Part shown: positions 1-13,700 of the stretch, one piece after another
Layout: each line of letters begins with the position of its first letter
Numbering within the stretch: position 1 is the first letter of the stretch
Source of the DNA: Dioscorea cayenensis subsp. rotundata
Lineage: Eukaryota; Streptophyta; Magnoliopsida; Dioscoreales; Dioscoreaceae
DNA: 64,000 nt
Reading direction: 5' to 3'
Assembly (NCBI RefSeq): GCF_009730915.1
Contig: NC_052474.1
Span: forward strand, 22,232,861-22,296,860
Notes under the pieces: generated by a model
Told to the model about the DNA's origin: nothing
The model's input: only the letters and a program-made list of their open reading frames with translations
Database searches by the model: none
Translations under genes and position numbers: made by a program

Positions 1-575
1 TCATTTTTAAAATCCTCTCACAGTTCCTTTGGTATATATACAGAATTTAATATCACCTTTCAAATAAAAAATAATCCATAATGCCTTGGGGCTCAACTTT
101 TGAAAAATGATCTACAATGCATAAATGAAATTATGTCAATGACTATGTTTTTCTGATATGTTAATTTCTTGAATTATGTGTTCTAGCTTCTTCAACGCAA
201 GCTTGTTACATATATAATAATCAATATGTAATTAAGTGTATCAGAATTGCCACCTTAATTTAGTGTAAGATTAATTAATTTGGAGACGTTTCCTTAACTT
301 AATTTGTAGATCCCTGACTGGAATTAATTAGCTACACCATATATAAGAGCCTTTACATTTAATAAACTTTGCATGCATTTTGATCGATGAACTTATTGCA
401 CCTGATGAAGTTTTAAAATCCAACTAAACATCAGATATATATCATGGGATTTTTCTTGAACATTTGTCTCAATATACACTTTATGCCATGTTAGTCAACA
501 TCATTTCCCTCTGGACTAATGTTTTTTTTGCAAGTATATAAATTCAATATTTAAAACTTGCTTAACTTTTATATG

Positions 576-611
<36 letters not shown>

Positions 612-3600
612 GAATTAATGTGTCGTGGTATTAAAGCTTCAGTACTCACTCGCTTTTTTTCTGAATTAGTCGATCTTCAAATGCAATTTGCTTACAATGA
701 AATTATTCAAAGACAGTTGGAGATAATATTCTATATTAATTCTGCTCCCAAGCACATATATAGCCATCGAGGATTTGAAGAATTAGATCATCATCATCAT
801 CAAGTGACTCTAGCAAGAGCAGCTTGCCCAATTTTACTCTTCATTATAAGTTATAAATATGCAACAATTTATCGGTTGTCATGAACGATATATATATATA
901 TATATATAGGAGAACATGTTTTATTGCTAATGACATGAGTGATTATCTTACATACTTCAAACAGATTCAATATATAACAAGTACAGTCATTTCATAAACA
1001 GATACTATATATGCTTGCATGAAACAATAATGTTTTGTTTTAATATTAATTCTATGTAAGATAGATAGATTAAATGCGATTACCAAAAGAATCTGATCAG
1101 TAGGTGCGCGCTCAATTGGAATAATAGAGATTAGGTTAGTATTAAGTGTGATGATACAAATTTTGGTTGAAAGACCACATATAGAAAAATTAATTTGAAT
1201 GAGGTAATTTCAAATCATTAAAAATAGGGAGGAAATTGCTGTTAAAAATAAGGTCTGATACTAAGTAGCTAGAGAAGTAAAAACTGAACAATAAATGCAC
1301 ATATTCATTGTTCACAAATTAATGAAATAAACTTAGTTTATGATGCAAGTCAACAAATTGTTCATTGTTTTATCATTTTGGAAAGCTTTTATTTTCCCAT
1401 GAATAATTTTTCTACCGCCAACCAAGTGTCCTTTGTTTAATTAGGACAAGATGATTAATGGCCTTAATTTTTCCCGTAATGTCGATCTATCCTATTTAAC
1501 AACATATAATTTTTTTTTACATTACATATATATAACATGACAATAGCAAATTAAAAGAATAGAAAGTGGGAATAAGTTAGATTGGCATGTTTGAAAAAGC
1601 ATGAATGAAACTCAAACATTAGTAATATATATCTTCAAGATATATATAAAGATGACAAGATAGGATGTCTTTTTATTAAAAAAAAAAAAAAACCTAATAA
1701 TTATATGAAATGCAACATGCATGAAACATGAAGCATGAAACAAAAGGCACTTAATTAGGCCCATAAGGAAAGGTGAAGAAGAAGAAAAAGAAAACCTTGA
1801 TGATGCAGCTTTGTTGATGGATGATATCTATCTGTCTGTGAGTTAGTATATATGGGCCATATATATGATTTAACAGGTTAGGTTAATATTGTTGGATGAG
1901 TACCACAAGACTCTTCTTTTCCCGATCTAAATTAAGTTCATGATGATCAGTTATGGACTTCTTGTTGTTAATGGCTTGCTAATAATTACTTTAGAAATTA
2001 AGGGCATTAATTAAGCATATATGTCCCCTAGCTTAGCTACTCTTAATTTGGTCATGCATTGCTTCATTTCTTCATCATTAATTAATTTAATTTAATTTCC
2101 ATGTTGTACTGTAGCATATATATATATATATCCATCAATGTCACTGCAGAGAAATTGAAGTACTGAGCATCCTCACATGTTAATTGAATGATTTTTTTAA
2201 GAAATTATATCAACAAATTTGAGCCAAATTAAAAAAGAAAATTAAAGAAGAAAAAAAAAAAGAAAAAGAATGTGATAAGAAAAGCCAAGCAACGAAATGA
2301 AAGAATATTGTCGGCATATGAGGAAAAGTCAAAAGCTGTAGATAATGAATGGTCAATGTTTGATCCTTTTGGATCTCATAAAATGGATGGTATGAAAAAG
2401 TCATGCCGCTCAATCAATGCGGTATATTATTTGTCGACACATGCATCGCCGGAGGTTGACCGGAGTTGGATTAATTCCTGCAGCTGGAAAGAAAGAAAAA
2501 GAATTTGCTAATTACTAGATAGCTATAGCTCCATCTGTTTCAATAATTTTTTCGACCTCCTCTCCTCCTCTTCCTTCTCCTGATCATACATTACATGCAT
2601 GCATGTATCAATATTCTTCTAGCTTCTTGTCAATATATGATATCTCGTTGGAATGGAAACGGGTCTTGTTATGCTTCTGTTTGATAACGTGATCAGTGTG
2701 GTACCAATAATAACTCTAGCATGATGCATGTATGATTTGAAATTAATTAATATATACATGCTTAAATTTGCAAGCAAGAGAAAGGTGTCTTGTTCATCAA
2801 TCCAAGCTTGGATTAAGACAAATAAAAACATTAAAATATTAATTGAGATACATTGACTTGACACCATGCATAATTGGTAAACATGAATGCTAGCACAACA
2901 AGGAACCCATGCATGTCCCTTTCTGCTTACTATTCAAATTAAAATACATATATTTTGATTCCATCTACTATGTACATGCTCTCTTTCAATTTTTTTTTTA
3001 CTTTTTTATTTTGTTTTCTTTTTAAAAAAATGGATATTGATTAAAAAGCAAAATCTTTCATGACTCTCTTTCATATTTATTTAGATTTATTGTTAATTTT
3101 CTCATGGATGTTAAAGCCAAACTTCGTACCATATATATATATATATATATAGCTAGCTACCGTATCATTATTTTTTTGAATGATACAATAAATATAATTA
3201 ACAACAAATTCATAAGGTACAGAAAAATTTTGTACCATTTTTATTTTGAATAAGTTCTAGTTTATTTATTTTTATAAAAACAATAATAAATAAAAATAAG
3301 GTACAAATAAAGGTGAAAAGAAGGGGAGGCAAGCAAAGGAATGCCAAGTGGCTTTGAAAGATCTAGAGCCAAATGTTACTAAGACCGAAAACATAGGTGA
3401 CACATAGACAAACAATTAATTATGGGATTGAGGGGTCAATAGTAAAAAAAAAAAAAGTCAAGTTACCAACGCATGTTGGCCTATTTATACCGGATCTCTT
3501 ATATAATATGTAAGTTTTTTGTTTCGGGAGTCAAATTCTCATGATCGAATTAAAATATACACAAAGTGAAGATACAATATTGTTGAGCTTGCGAAGGCAC

Positions 3601-6283
3601 TTGTAATAAAAGAACAAAAAAAATACTTATAAAATAATGTAAAAAATAATTATATAACCTTAACATTGAGGATAGAGAAATAACCAAATTTGAACCAATT
3701 AAGAAATAATGAACCAGAAAACAAAATAATAATGTAGAAAAAAATAATATGATTTAGTGGAGAAAATTAAAAAAGAAAAAATTCCAGTACTCGCCTTCCA
3801 CTGCTCCAGTAAACATGTCCAGATGATTCTCCGTAATCTTTCTTATTAATTTCTTCATTGCTTTAATATTTAAATTAATTATTATTCTTAATTAATATTG
3901 GTGTTAATTATACCCTATAATCTTCCAAACTTAGTATTTTTTTTTTATTTTTGAAAAACCACACTAAGTACTACACACGCAATACCTGTCGGGACCATTT
4001 ATGCATGAAAAAAAAAAAAGTTATGAGTGGATGGAGAGTTAGCACAAAGGACAAAAATATTCACTATATAAAATATCAATGATTTTTTTCATATAATATA
4101 TATACATAGATGGATAGATAGATAGATAGATACTAACAGTTAATTAAGAATATAATATATAATTTGGACAAGGATGTAGCTATAGTGTTATCATCCAAAA
4201 AGGAGATATATATAATAGTTTAATTTACTTGCATTTGAAATGGAAAATACAATGCAAAATGGGTTTTCAATATTGTATATGCTTTGATGCTCATATATCT
4301 CTGATCATGTACAACATCCTCCATAAGGAATCCAATAAATGAAGAAGAGACACCCCAACAAAAATGATGCTCTCCATAAGACACCACCAGTTGAGAGAGT
4401 ATGCTGCTAAGATTAATTGGGCACCAACATAGGCCAACAAGTGGGACTTTTTCAAGGTGTGGAGTGTCTCACAAAAGGAAGACCGCAAGGACCAATTCAT
4501 GGTCTACACTTTGAATTTGGGCCCTCTCCAACCTCCAAAGGATTCATGGCATAAAGTGCAAGGGTTCCTAACAAGCAAGCACAAGAAAGAAGTGGGGAGC
4601 TTCTTAATACCTCTAAGGCAACCATATAATGTCAACAAATTCAATTATCTTCTTGTCTCGGTGAACACATTGATGCCATTTTAGTGTCAATAGAAAATTA
4701 AGCTTGTTGCCATGCATACCAATTATATATGGACCATTAATTTCAGACAATCAACAGGTTTAATTTGCGGAAACTAATTAGCTAGGTTTGACCCGACATA
4801 AAAACTAAAAAAAAAATTATAAAAACAAAAAATACCCTCATAATAAACATTCGGTGCAACATTAATGTGGTACGATTGATATTATAATATCTACCATTTT
4901 TTTGACACGTATCCATTGGTCTTTTAATTAGTCAAATATTAACACAAAGTAATCATTTTTTAGATGTGAAGCTAACAATTTATATATATATATATATATA
5001 TGAAGCTAACAAAACTATCATCTTTAAACATTTTATATGTTTGAATGATAAACCTCAATTGATTTTTATTTGATTAAAATTAAAGAAGAATTAAAAGGTA
5101 TAACAATCCTTTTTTATTTTTATTTGAAATGATAATGCATTGTCTTTAGTTCATGAGTTTGATGATTTTTTAAATGCCATGAAGTGAAGTTGAGAACATC
5201 TATGATTTTTAATAAAAGAGACATCAAGACATTAAAAACATTGAATTGAAAATCACAAATAAGCAAATTAAGCATGCATGTCTGGAACATGATTATTTAT
5301 AGATATGAACAAACGAGGACATATTTCACACTTTTGATGATGAGAAAATAGGGAATCACAATTATAATTTTATTAAAGATAAATGAATGATTAAAATAAG
5401 TCTAAGTTCCAAATTAAGAATCAAAGATATATATATGACCACTTACAATATATATAATTAAGAATGATGGCAATATATATCTATTAATTTTATGTATTTA
5501 AGATGGATGATATATAGAAGAACATGGGCACGTGTGGAGTCATCTTCACATTTACAAACATTGTCTTTTATATAAGTATATCAAGTGACAGAACCTCATG
5601 GTATTGTTTAGACTCATTAATTGTGATAATGCGATTGGCTAACCAACCATAAACCAATACAAACAACAAAAGGATTGAATTGTCGGTTTTGACATCTTGA
5701 CTGTCCGACAAATATCTCCTAGTACTGTTTGTTTTCTGATGGAATATCATTTATTATATATTATTATAAAGTTTTAAAAATTGATGATTTTTTAATCTGT
5801 GTGCTTGTGTAAAATTTATAAAAAGAATTTATTAAAATCAAGAAGGAGAAGAAGTGTTGATATATATATATATATATATATATATGGCAAAACACCCTAG
5901 CTAGATCAACCACCCATCATATAAAATATTAGAATAACTTAATAATGAAATATATTTCTATCACCCAAAAATGTGGCATTCATTCACTTAACTGCATCAA
6001 CATTCTTCTTAAAATTAATAATGAAAAATAAAATAAATATCTAATAATTAATAGCTTATTAATTAATTTGGTATAATGTGACATGTGATTGGATCCATCA
6101 ACTGTGGAAGGAAATTAAATAAGCTTTCTCTACCATCTTAGCATCTACATTTAATTGGCAAGGTATGTCAAAATAAAAGTTTAAACTAAATTAATTATCT
6201 CTAATTGAAATCACAACACTAGAATGAAGGTAAAACTCATGAGTTAATATATATATACTATCAACTTTTGTTACGTGCGTACT

Positions 6284-6286
<3 letters not shown>

Positions 6287-6362
<76 letters not shown>
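6287..6362. repeat. (AC)n(AT)n compound microsatellite
   Basis: About 28 AC units are followed directly by about 10 AT units. It lies roughly 1 kb upstream of the PIN start codon. Length polymorphism is expected. Confidence 0.95.
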
Positions 6363-7020
6363 TGGCACCAAGTCAAAGTGGAGACATCAAGAGAGTTAGC
6401 AGAGCACACATGCACGTTGGACCAAAGAGGTAGATATATTTGGAGACCACCGACATCCTTTTCACATTTGAAATTTAGTCCCTAATTTCATTGTTGATAT
6501 TTGCTTGTGACTTGTGAGGATATATCTGAGCTAGCTAGGCTGAGCTGAGCTGTTGTTGATTTTTATTAAAGCCGTATTACATTTGAGTTTCCATCTTGGG
6601 CTTTCGTTTTTCATTTTTCCTTCTCTTCTCCTCTTGTATGTATCAATTTCTTCATCTTAATTTGCCATACACATGTGCACACATCGTATTATACGCATGC
6701 TTAATTGGAAACATTCAATGCTAGCTCTATATATATATATATATATATATAAAGTATGTATTTTGTCATTTTAATTAGTCATGTGTTGATAAGTTAAAGT
6801 CACAATCCATATTTAATATTGTTAGTGATATGATGAACTAATTAAACTAATCTAGCTAGTTTCTGTTATTTTATGTTTACATCAGTTTGGTGTAATTAAT
6901 TATATGTAGTCTTCTCATTCAGATTCAGATTAATTAGAAGTGTCAATTCAAGATCACCTTCAATTCTTCGTTCTACATCTAGTAATTAATTAAAATGAGT
7001 CCAAGTTTAATTCTAGATTC

Positions 7021-7092
<72 letters not shown>
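7021..7092. repeat. (CT)n(GT)n compound microsatellite in the PIN 5' region
   Basis: About 13 CT units run straight into more than 20 GT units, ending about 250 bases before the PIN ATG. It lies upstream of the probable TATA element, so it is a promoter-proximal repeat that could vary in length between individuals. Confidence 0.95.
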
Positions 7093-7093
<1 letters not shown>

Positions 7094-7209
7094 TGTTCTA
7101 ACATAGGATGGATAAAAAAATAAAAAAACTTGCTAGGATCTCCTAACTCATATCACTGTATTTAAGACACAAACACAAACACAAACACACACACACTCAA
7201 AAATAGCAC

Positions 7210-7219
7210 TTTATATATT
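7210..7219 (+). promoter_or_regulatory. Possible TATA box of the PIN gene
   Basis: A TTTATATATT element lies about 125 bases before the chosen start codon, a plausible distance for a TATA box plus a short 5' leader. TATATA words are common throughout this AT-rich window, so the call rests mainly on position. Confidence 0.35.
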
Positions 7220-7341
7220 CTACTCCAAACAAAACACAACTTGTATCATGATGATCATCATCATCATCAAATAAAATTCTTTCTTTGCTGCTCACTGCAT
7301 TAACCACCCACAAAACCATTGGCCTTGCTCTCTGCTGCAAC

Positions 7342-9454
7342 ATGATCAGCTACAAAGACATCGCCAACGTCCTGAATGCAGTCATCCCTCTCTACGTTAC
7401 CATGTTCTTGGCCTACGCCTCCGTCAAGTGGTGGAAACTCTTCACTCCTGACCAGTGCTCCGGCATCAACCGTTTCGTCGCTGTTTTTGCTATTCCTCTT
7501 CTCTCCTTTGAGTTCATCTCTCGCATCAATCCTTTTAAGCTTAACTATTTGTTTGTCGCTGCCGATGCCGTCTCCAAAGTCCTTGTTCTCCTTCTCCTTC
7601 TCTTCTGGTCAACCTTCTCTGAAAATGGAAGCTTGGATTGGTGCATCACCGCCTTCTCTCTTACCACACTGCCTAACACCCTTGTCATGGGGATACCTCT
7701 CCTTAAAGCCATGTATGGGGACAACCAAGAAGCTTTGATGATCCAAGTTGTGGTTTTGCAAAGTGTTATTTGGTATACTCTCTTGCTTTTTCTCTTTGAG
7801 TTGAGAGCTGCTAGGAATGATTTGGTGTTGTTGGTCAAAGTTAGTGATCAGATGACCAGGTGCAGTAGTACTAGTCGTAGTAGTACTAAAGCTGAAAAGA
7901 ATAGTGATCAAGATCAACAATCCATTGCTCAAGAGAGTGATGATCAGGAGGATGAAGTAGTGCATGTTATAGTAGCCAAACCGATGTCGTCTTCATCACC
8001 AGACTTGGAACAACAAAGAGATAGAGTAGTACTTCATCAAAACTCTAACAAGGTGGCTCCGGACTCTTCAGAGGATGAAGAGTATGGGAAAGAGCTTCAT
8101 ATGTTTGTTTGGCGTTGTGCTTGTTGTAGCAATTCAGAAGGTAATTAATTATTTATTTATTTATTATTTAATTAGTACTTAATTAATTTATATGGTTTTA
8201 TTATGATTAGTTTAATTTGTACATTTAGAATTAATTAATTAATTAATGTTTGGTACTGGTTTAATTTAATTAATTGGGAAATATATATATATATATATAT
8301 ATATGAGCGCAGGACTTTGTGAGCATTCAGTGCAAGTTTGCAGTAGAAAAGATGAGGAGAGTGGAGATGGAGGAGAAAAGGAATTAGATGAGTGTGAAAA
8401 GAGAGAAGAACAAGTACTGGAAAAGGGTAGTCAAGTTTGTTCATGTATGTCAACAAAAATGGTCAGATTGATCATGACCATGGTGTGGTCCAAACTCATC
8501 AGAAATCCAAACACATATGCCAGCCTTTTTGGTCTCATATGGGCCTTGGTTTCCTCCAAGTACTTCTCCCTCCCCCTCTCTTGCTCTCTCTCTTTCACTC
8601 TCTATATTTCATTTTTTTTTTAATTAAAACCATGTTTCATTCTTTAATCTTTTTTCCATATATTTTAAATGCTTTGATATTTATTATTTTATTTACGTCT
8701 ATTACTCCAATAGATGACAAAGTATTTTTTTTTTTTGGTCTGAAACTAATTATTATTATGTCTATGTAGATGGAACATCAAGAAGCCAGCGGTGATGGAA
8801 AATTCAGTGACAATCTTGTCAAATGCTGGTCTTGGGATGGCTATGTTTAGTCTGGGTACTAATGAAAACTTTAGATCACCAACCATTTATATATATATAT
8901 ATATATATTTACTGACAAATAAATATATATATATATATACATATATATGTCTGCAGGATTGTTCATGGCCTTGCAACCAAGAATTATAGCGTGTGGCAGC
9001 AAATTAGCAGCATATGGAATGCTGATGAGATTTATTGCTGGACCTGCTTTTATGGCAATTGCATCTATTGTAGTTGGCGTCAGAGGAAAAACACTCAAAG
9101 TCTCAATAGTTCAAGTGAGTTAAATCATGGTCAATTAATTAACAAAATTTTATTCTGCATGATTTCAGCCAAAAATGAATTACCAGTAATCTTTACTTTA
9201 TCAATCACAGGCTGCATTGCCTCAAGGAATCGTCCCTTTCGTCTTTGCCAGAGAGTATAATTTGCACAGTGAGGTGCTAAGCACAGGGTATATATATATA
9301 TATATGCCATTCGGTCCTGAAATTAATTGTTTCATAGATTGAATTTGGAGCTTCCTATTGATTTTTTTTTACTGTTTTAATTTGCAGGGTTATCTTCGGA
9401 ATGATTATTTCATTGCCTATCACAATACTGTATTATGTGTTGTTGGGCTTGTGA
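7342..9454 (+). CDS. PIN-family auxin efflux carrier, intermediate-length loop
   Basis: Membrane carrier that exports the auxin indole-3-acetate (family function). Six exons: 7342-8140, 8313-8559, 8770-8855, 8957-9114, 9211-9287 and 9388-9454. All introns are GT-AG and phases close to give 477 residues. The start [10 protein letters not shown] is the family N-terminus; the open frame extends upstream only through a TTG. Visible signatures are [13 protein letters not shown] (residues 34-46), [11 protein letters not shown] (111-121), KELHMFVW at the loop (250-257), RNPNTY (330-335) and the [13 protein letters not shown] block in exon 5. N- and C-terminal hydrophobic blocks flank a hydrophilic loop of about 160 residues (roughly 157-318). 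That is about half the length of long PINs such as PIN1, but far longer than in PIN5/PIN8. I see no TPRxS phosphorylation motif in it, and the loop is unusually rich in Cys, Ser and acidic residues. The exon layout is the canonical long-PIN one. Subfamily is not assigned. Confidence 0.93.
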
Positions 9455-10048
9455 ATTTAAGCGTACGGAATCAACTAAAGTGATGGTATTCAGAGATGAC
9501 TGATTGATGACAAGAGCATTGAAGGATTAGAATATATATATATATATATATTCAGTTTTGATGCAGTGGAAACAGAACAAGAGAAAAGGAGAATATTGAA
9601 ATTTGGTCAGTTATTCGGGGGGATGTTAGCAGAAAATGGAATTTTGTATGCAGAATTAATTTTGACATTATGATAAAAAAGTTTGTGTATAATGTTGGGT
9701 TTTCACACCTTTGTTTTTTATCTTTGAAAATGAAAAAGCTTCTTCAAAGATGCCATAAAGCTAAAAAAAAAAAAATGGCTTGATATTTGCATTTGTTTCT
9801 TGAGTTATTTGGAATGGTATCACAGGTCCTGTCTTTCAGATTTAGGTGATGTTTTGAGGGGTGAAATAATGAGAAATAAATGGTAATGTAATTCACAACA
9901 AATTAAAGTGGGAATGGAATTAAATAGAATGAAGGTGGGAGTGATGTTGACTACATAGATAGGGGAATGAAATGTTTTGGGTCTTCTTTCATATATCCTC
10001 ATATATTCTCTAGGTATTTATTATAAATCAATATCTTAATTATAGTAC

Positions 10049-10103
<55 letters not shown>

Positions 10104-10553
10104 TCTATACAACTATGAGTTTATAATGCAAATAGCATCATTAATCAAACATTTATTAAATCTTGAGAAATATTTTTAAATCATTTAACTTATTTTGATA
10201 TTAAAAGTTTTCCAAAAAAAATAAATAAATAAATAAATAAATAAATAAAACAATCCAGAGGAGTGCAAAAATACCCCTTAAATAAAAAAAATCAATATTT
10301 AGATAACATACAATATTTAAATTAATTTTTTTTTTAAAAAAACCCCCCCTTAAATACAGTTCTCAACAGAAAAAGAATGATGTATGTTTATAATTCTTAT
10401 TAGGTGTCAAAATCATAATACATTTTATTACATATTATCCCCCATATCTTACATACATATTGACTAATTAAGTGAACAAATTATTGCTCACATTATTCAC
10501 CATGCAAGGGAGTTGACCTCCAATATATTCCTTAATTTTACTATAAAAACTTG

Positions 10554-10584
<31 letters not shown>

Positions 10585-10705
10585 TACATTTCATTGCAAA
10601 TACATTCGCTTACACCTGAGGAACTATAATGACGCTAATATTCTCCAATATATCACTGTGATTAATGAATATGGTTGATCTTGAATTAGAAGCAGAAAAG
10701 CTGTG
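9455..10705. other. Intergenic region between convergent genes
   Basis: This holds the 3' flanks of the PIN gene (+) and the DUF707 gene (-), which point towards each other. It contains a (TA)n tract near 9533-9551, an (AAT)n microsatellite at about 10051-10101 and an (AAAT)n tract near 10223-10248. No further gene is visible. Confidence 0.7.
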
Positions 10706-13700
10706 CTAATTATTATTTGCCTTCTTTTTGGGTTTGCTGTATGGATCAATCCAACATTTATCTTCTTCCACTGCTTGATTCCATCTTCTTCGGAATATCT
10801 CAAGTTCTCTATAAGATCGATACCTAACCTGTTGATATATTCAGTAATACTCCATGAATATTAAGATGAACAAGTAAAAATATTAAAACTTACTAGGTGC
10901 AATAATAACAATAATAATAATAATAATAATAATGGTTGTTTTAAATTTAAAAAAGACAAATACTTTGTTAGAGTACATTGAATTTATAAATGCATGAGGA
11001 CGGATGATTCTTACCGCAGATCTGTCACTAGAAGCATGAGATCCAGCCCTTACCTATGTAAATTTATAGAATTTAAGATCATTGATCATTGATAAATTAA
11101 TAAATAAATACATAAATATGAGAGAATTTGACATGCCACCTCAGCTTTTGACTTTTCAGTCTTTATCTCAGTGAGATTATTAGATGTTTCTCCAGTGGTC
11201 TGAATCAAGAAGAGAAAGCAGCTGGTCAGAGAGTGAGATGTATATATAGTCTGCAAATAGCCTATTCCTCCTCCTCTTGAATTCTATCAACATCACCCCA
11301 AGGTGGGCAGAGCTTCATAAAATATATATGCACTGATTTGACAGCATACCAAACATCGTATACTTCTTTTGATTTTATAGTGATCATATAATTATATTCT
11401 GTTCGATTGCAGATAAATGCATCAATTTTACTAAAGATGTATATGATTCAGATGATGTAATGCCCAAATGTAAACTGTTATAAAGACATAACATCCGAAT
11501 CTGCTCTTCTTGTTAATTTAATTGATCCCATAAACAAAAAAAAAAAAAGGTATCATCAATTAAGGTCATACATGCAAAAAGGTTGTGCATATCAAATACA
11601 AGAATCAACAACTTCCGTTTAATCACATTGCAAAAGGCAAGGAGGCAAAAATGGTATAAAGAAATACATACAAATGTGAAGAATTTGAGGGATTACCTTT
11701 TCATCATCATAGCTACCAAGTGTTGGTAAAGCCTTATGAACTAAATATTCACTATCGACAACGCCAACATTTTTGCTTCGATCACCCTATAAGAAGAGCA
11801 ACTTAGGCCTATTTTTCTTTGTGTTGTCATATAGAATGAAAACCATGCAGAAATTAAATGTTACCTGAGCACAATAACCTAGTTGTATGTCTAAGCCCCA
11901 CGCGTGAATCAAATCATTCTGAAGACAGACCAGAAACAAAAATCATGAGTCTATTATGTTGTAATGTTTCTTTATCGTTCCATGTAAAAATAAGTGCACA
12001 AACAAGAAAAATAATTAAGTTAAACGCTTCCTTGCGGATACAGTTAATTGTCAAAATATTCATACTTGTCCATATTTTACAACAGAACAATTTTTATATG
12101 CTGCTTGCAGAGAGCAGAAATTTAAATATTAAAAAGATAGCTACACAAAAGATAAAATCACTTCATTATTTTGTCTTAGATCAAACAAAGACTTGATAGG
12201 CCGATTTCAGAAAATAAGTCCTATTCCATAACAATTGAGATTGGGAAGGATAGACACTTGCCTGGATCATGTACCAAACACAATGCCAAGCAGCTCTTGA
12301 GAACACCGGAGCCATCATTTCTACCCACCTGAAAAACTAAGTCATCACAATGTGAAGAATGCAAATTAAGTGCTCTACTGTGCACTCGCAGCAAGATACA
12401 GTTCCAAACTTAAAAAACTGGGATCAGTTAAGAATGGCTCTCATTAAGTGCAATAAATAGGTCATTGGTCTATGAAAAAGTTCCATCAAAGATCACCATT
12501 CTCTGTACTTAAACTAAACTTTTGTCATTCTGATGAACAAATCCAATTTCCAAACAAACCAAAATCCATTTCATGTCATTTTAACCTGATTCTTTCCAGT
12601 CATCTCAACAGAATAACTGCTCTTTACTTGCCTTTTAACCTCTCTCTCTCTCTCTCTGTTTTTTTTTTTAACCAAAATGTTTCTCTTAGTTGTTTCTAAA
12701 GGAGAGGTGAAGCACAGGTTTATTAACAAAAAATTACTTGTCCAAATTAAGTAACAAAGAAAGTCAATTCGTGAATCCATGAGAAAACAGGGGAAACAAA
12801 TAATTATCTCAGAATGCAGAAAGAAAATGATTACCCAGTGCATGGGGGATTAATACTGTTCTCATCACACGACTGGCCACCGCCATGATAATTGTATATT
12901 CTCCTGTTAATTCAGAAGAAGAAAAGTTAGTACTGTTTTAACAAACTCCAAAAAGTATCTGTAAGCAAATAATATACTTCTCATGATTGTTTTTTTTTTT
13001 TTTTTTTTAAGAAAAAATTTTTTGTGATAGATAGCAGAAAAAGTGTTCATATGGAAAAATATTAAAACAAGACCTGTGCACATTTCCTTTCCTCCAACGG
13101 GCAGTAATTCGATGATGAACTTGAGATTTGGATGTGTCTAATGCAGGTTGTGATATTTCCAACCCTTCCTTTTCAATGATGGATAAATAACTGCAAGAGT
13201 TAAAAGTTGCCTATAAAGTTCTGTTAATAAGATATAGATCATGATAAAAACAAATAACCATACAAAATAGCAATTTTTCCACATAACCATGTGTTCATAA
13301 CTTCTTGTTCATCAGAATAATTTACAGGAATTAACAAAAATATGACTTAGGAAATAGAGAAAGTGAACTCAAGTTTTATCTGTGAACGTTTCCAAATTAA
13401 AAAGTGAGTGGACTTCCTGCCTAAAGGCCAATAAATCATACTACAAATTTTTAAAATTTAACATCAACAGACCGTCCAGGATGGAAATGATCGACTCCAA
13501 GATCTTCATCCCAAAGGAAAATATACTTGTACTCTGAAACAATATCTGGATGTAAAAAGCGTTTGGCAAACCACCTGCGCTACCAAAGGTAGAATTCTTA
13601 GTTATTAACATGACAACCAATTGTGATTTGCAAAGGACTTATCATATAAGAAATCACCATTTTGTCTGATTAATGGCAGATACATGCAAAGCACTCCCAC

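Larger units (their letters stand above)
1..7200. other. AT-rich intergenic region
   Basis: No coding region can be supported here. The stretch is strongly AT-rich, with repeated TTAATT-type words and (TA)n runs, for example near 580-597, 890-908, 3132-3151, 4982-5000, 5862-5884 and 6729-6751. Open frames at 558-884, 2272-2511 and 4457-4684 have no recognisable domain, signal or splice context. The last few hundred bases form the upstream region of the PIN gene. Confidence 0.7.

Noticed and set aside
1790..1825. Word similar to miR172 (CTTGATGATGC)
   Set aside because: Only about 14 bases agree, the 3' end differs and I see no matching arm for a precursor hairpin.
4457..4684. 75-codon plus-strand frame
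   Set aside because: Stops close upstream, no splice context and no family I recognise; kept as unexplained intergenic text.
7285..7341. Upstream extension of the PIN frame
   Set aside because: It begins with TTG and adds residues not seen in PIN proteins; the ATG at 7342 gives the family N-terminus.
8281..8304. (TA)n before PIN exon 2 as a separate element
   Set aside because: One of many TA tracts; it simply abuts the acceptor at 8311-8312.
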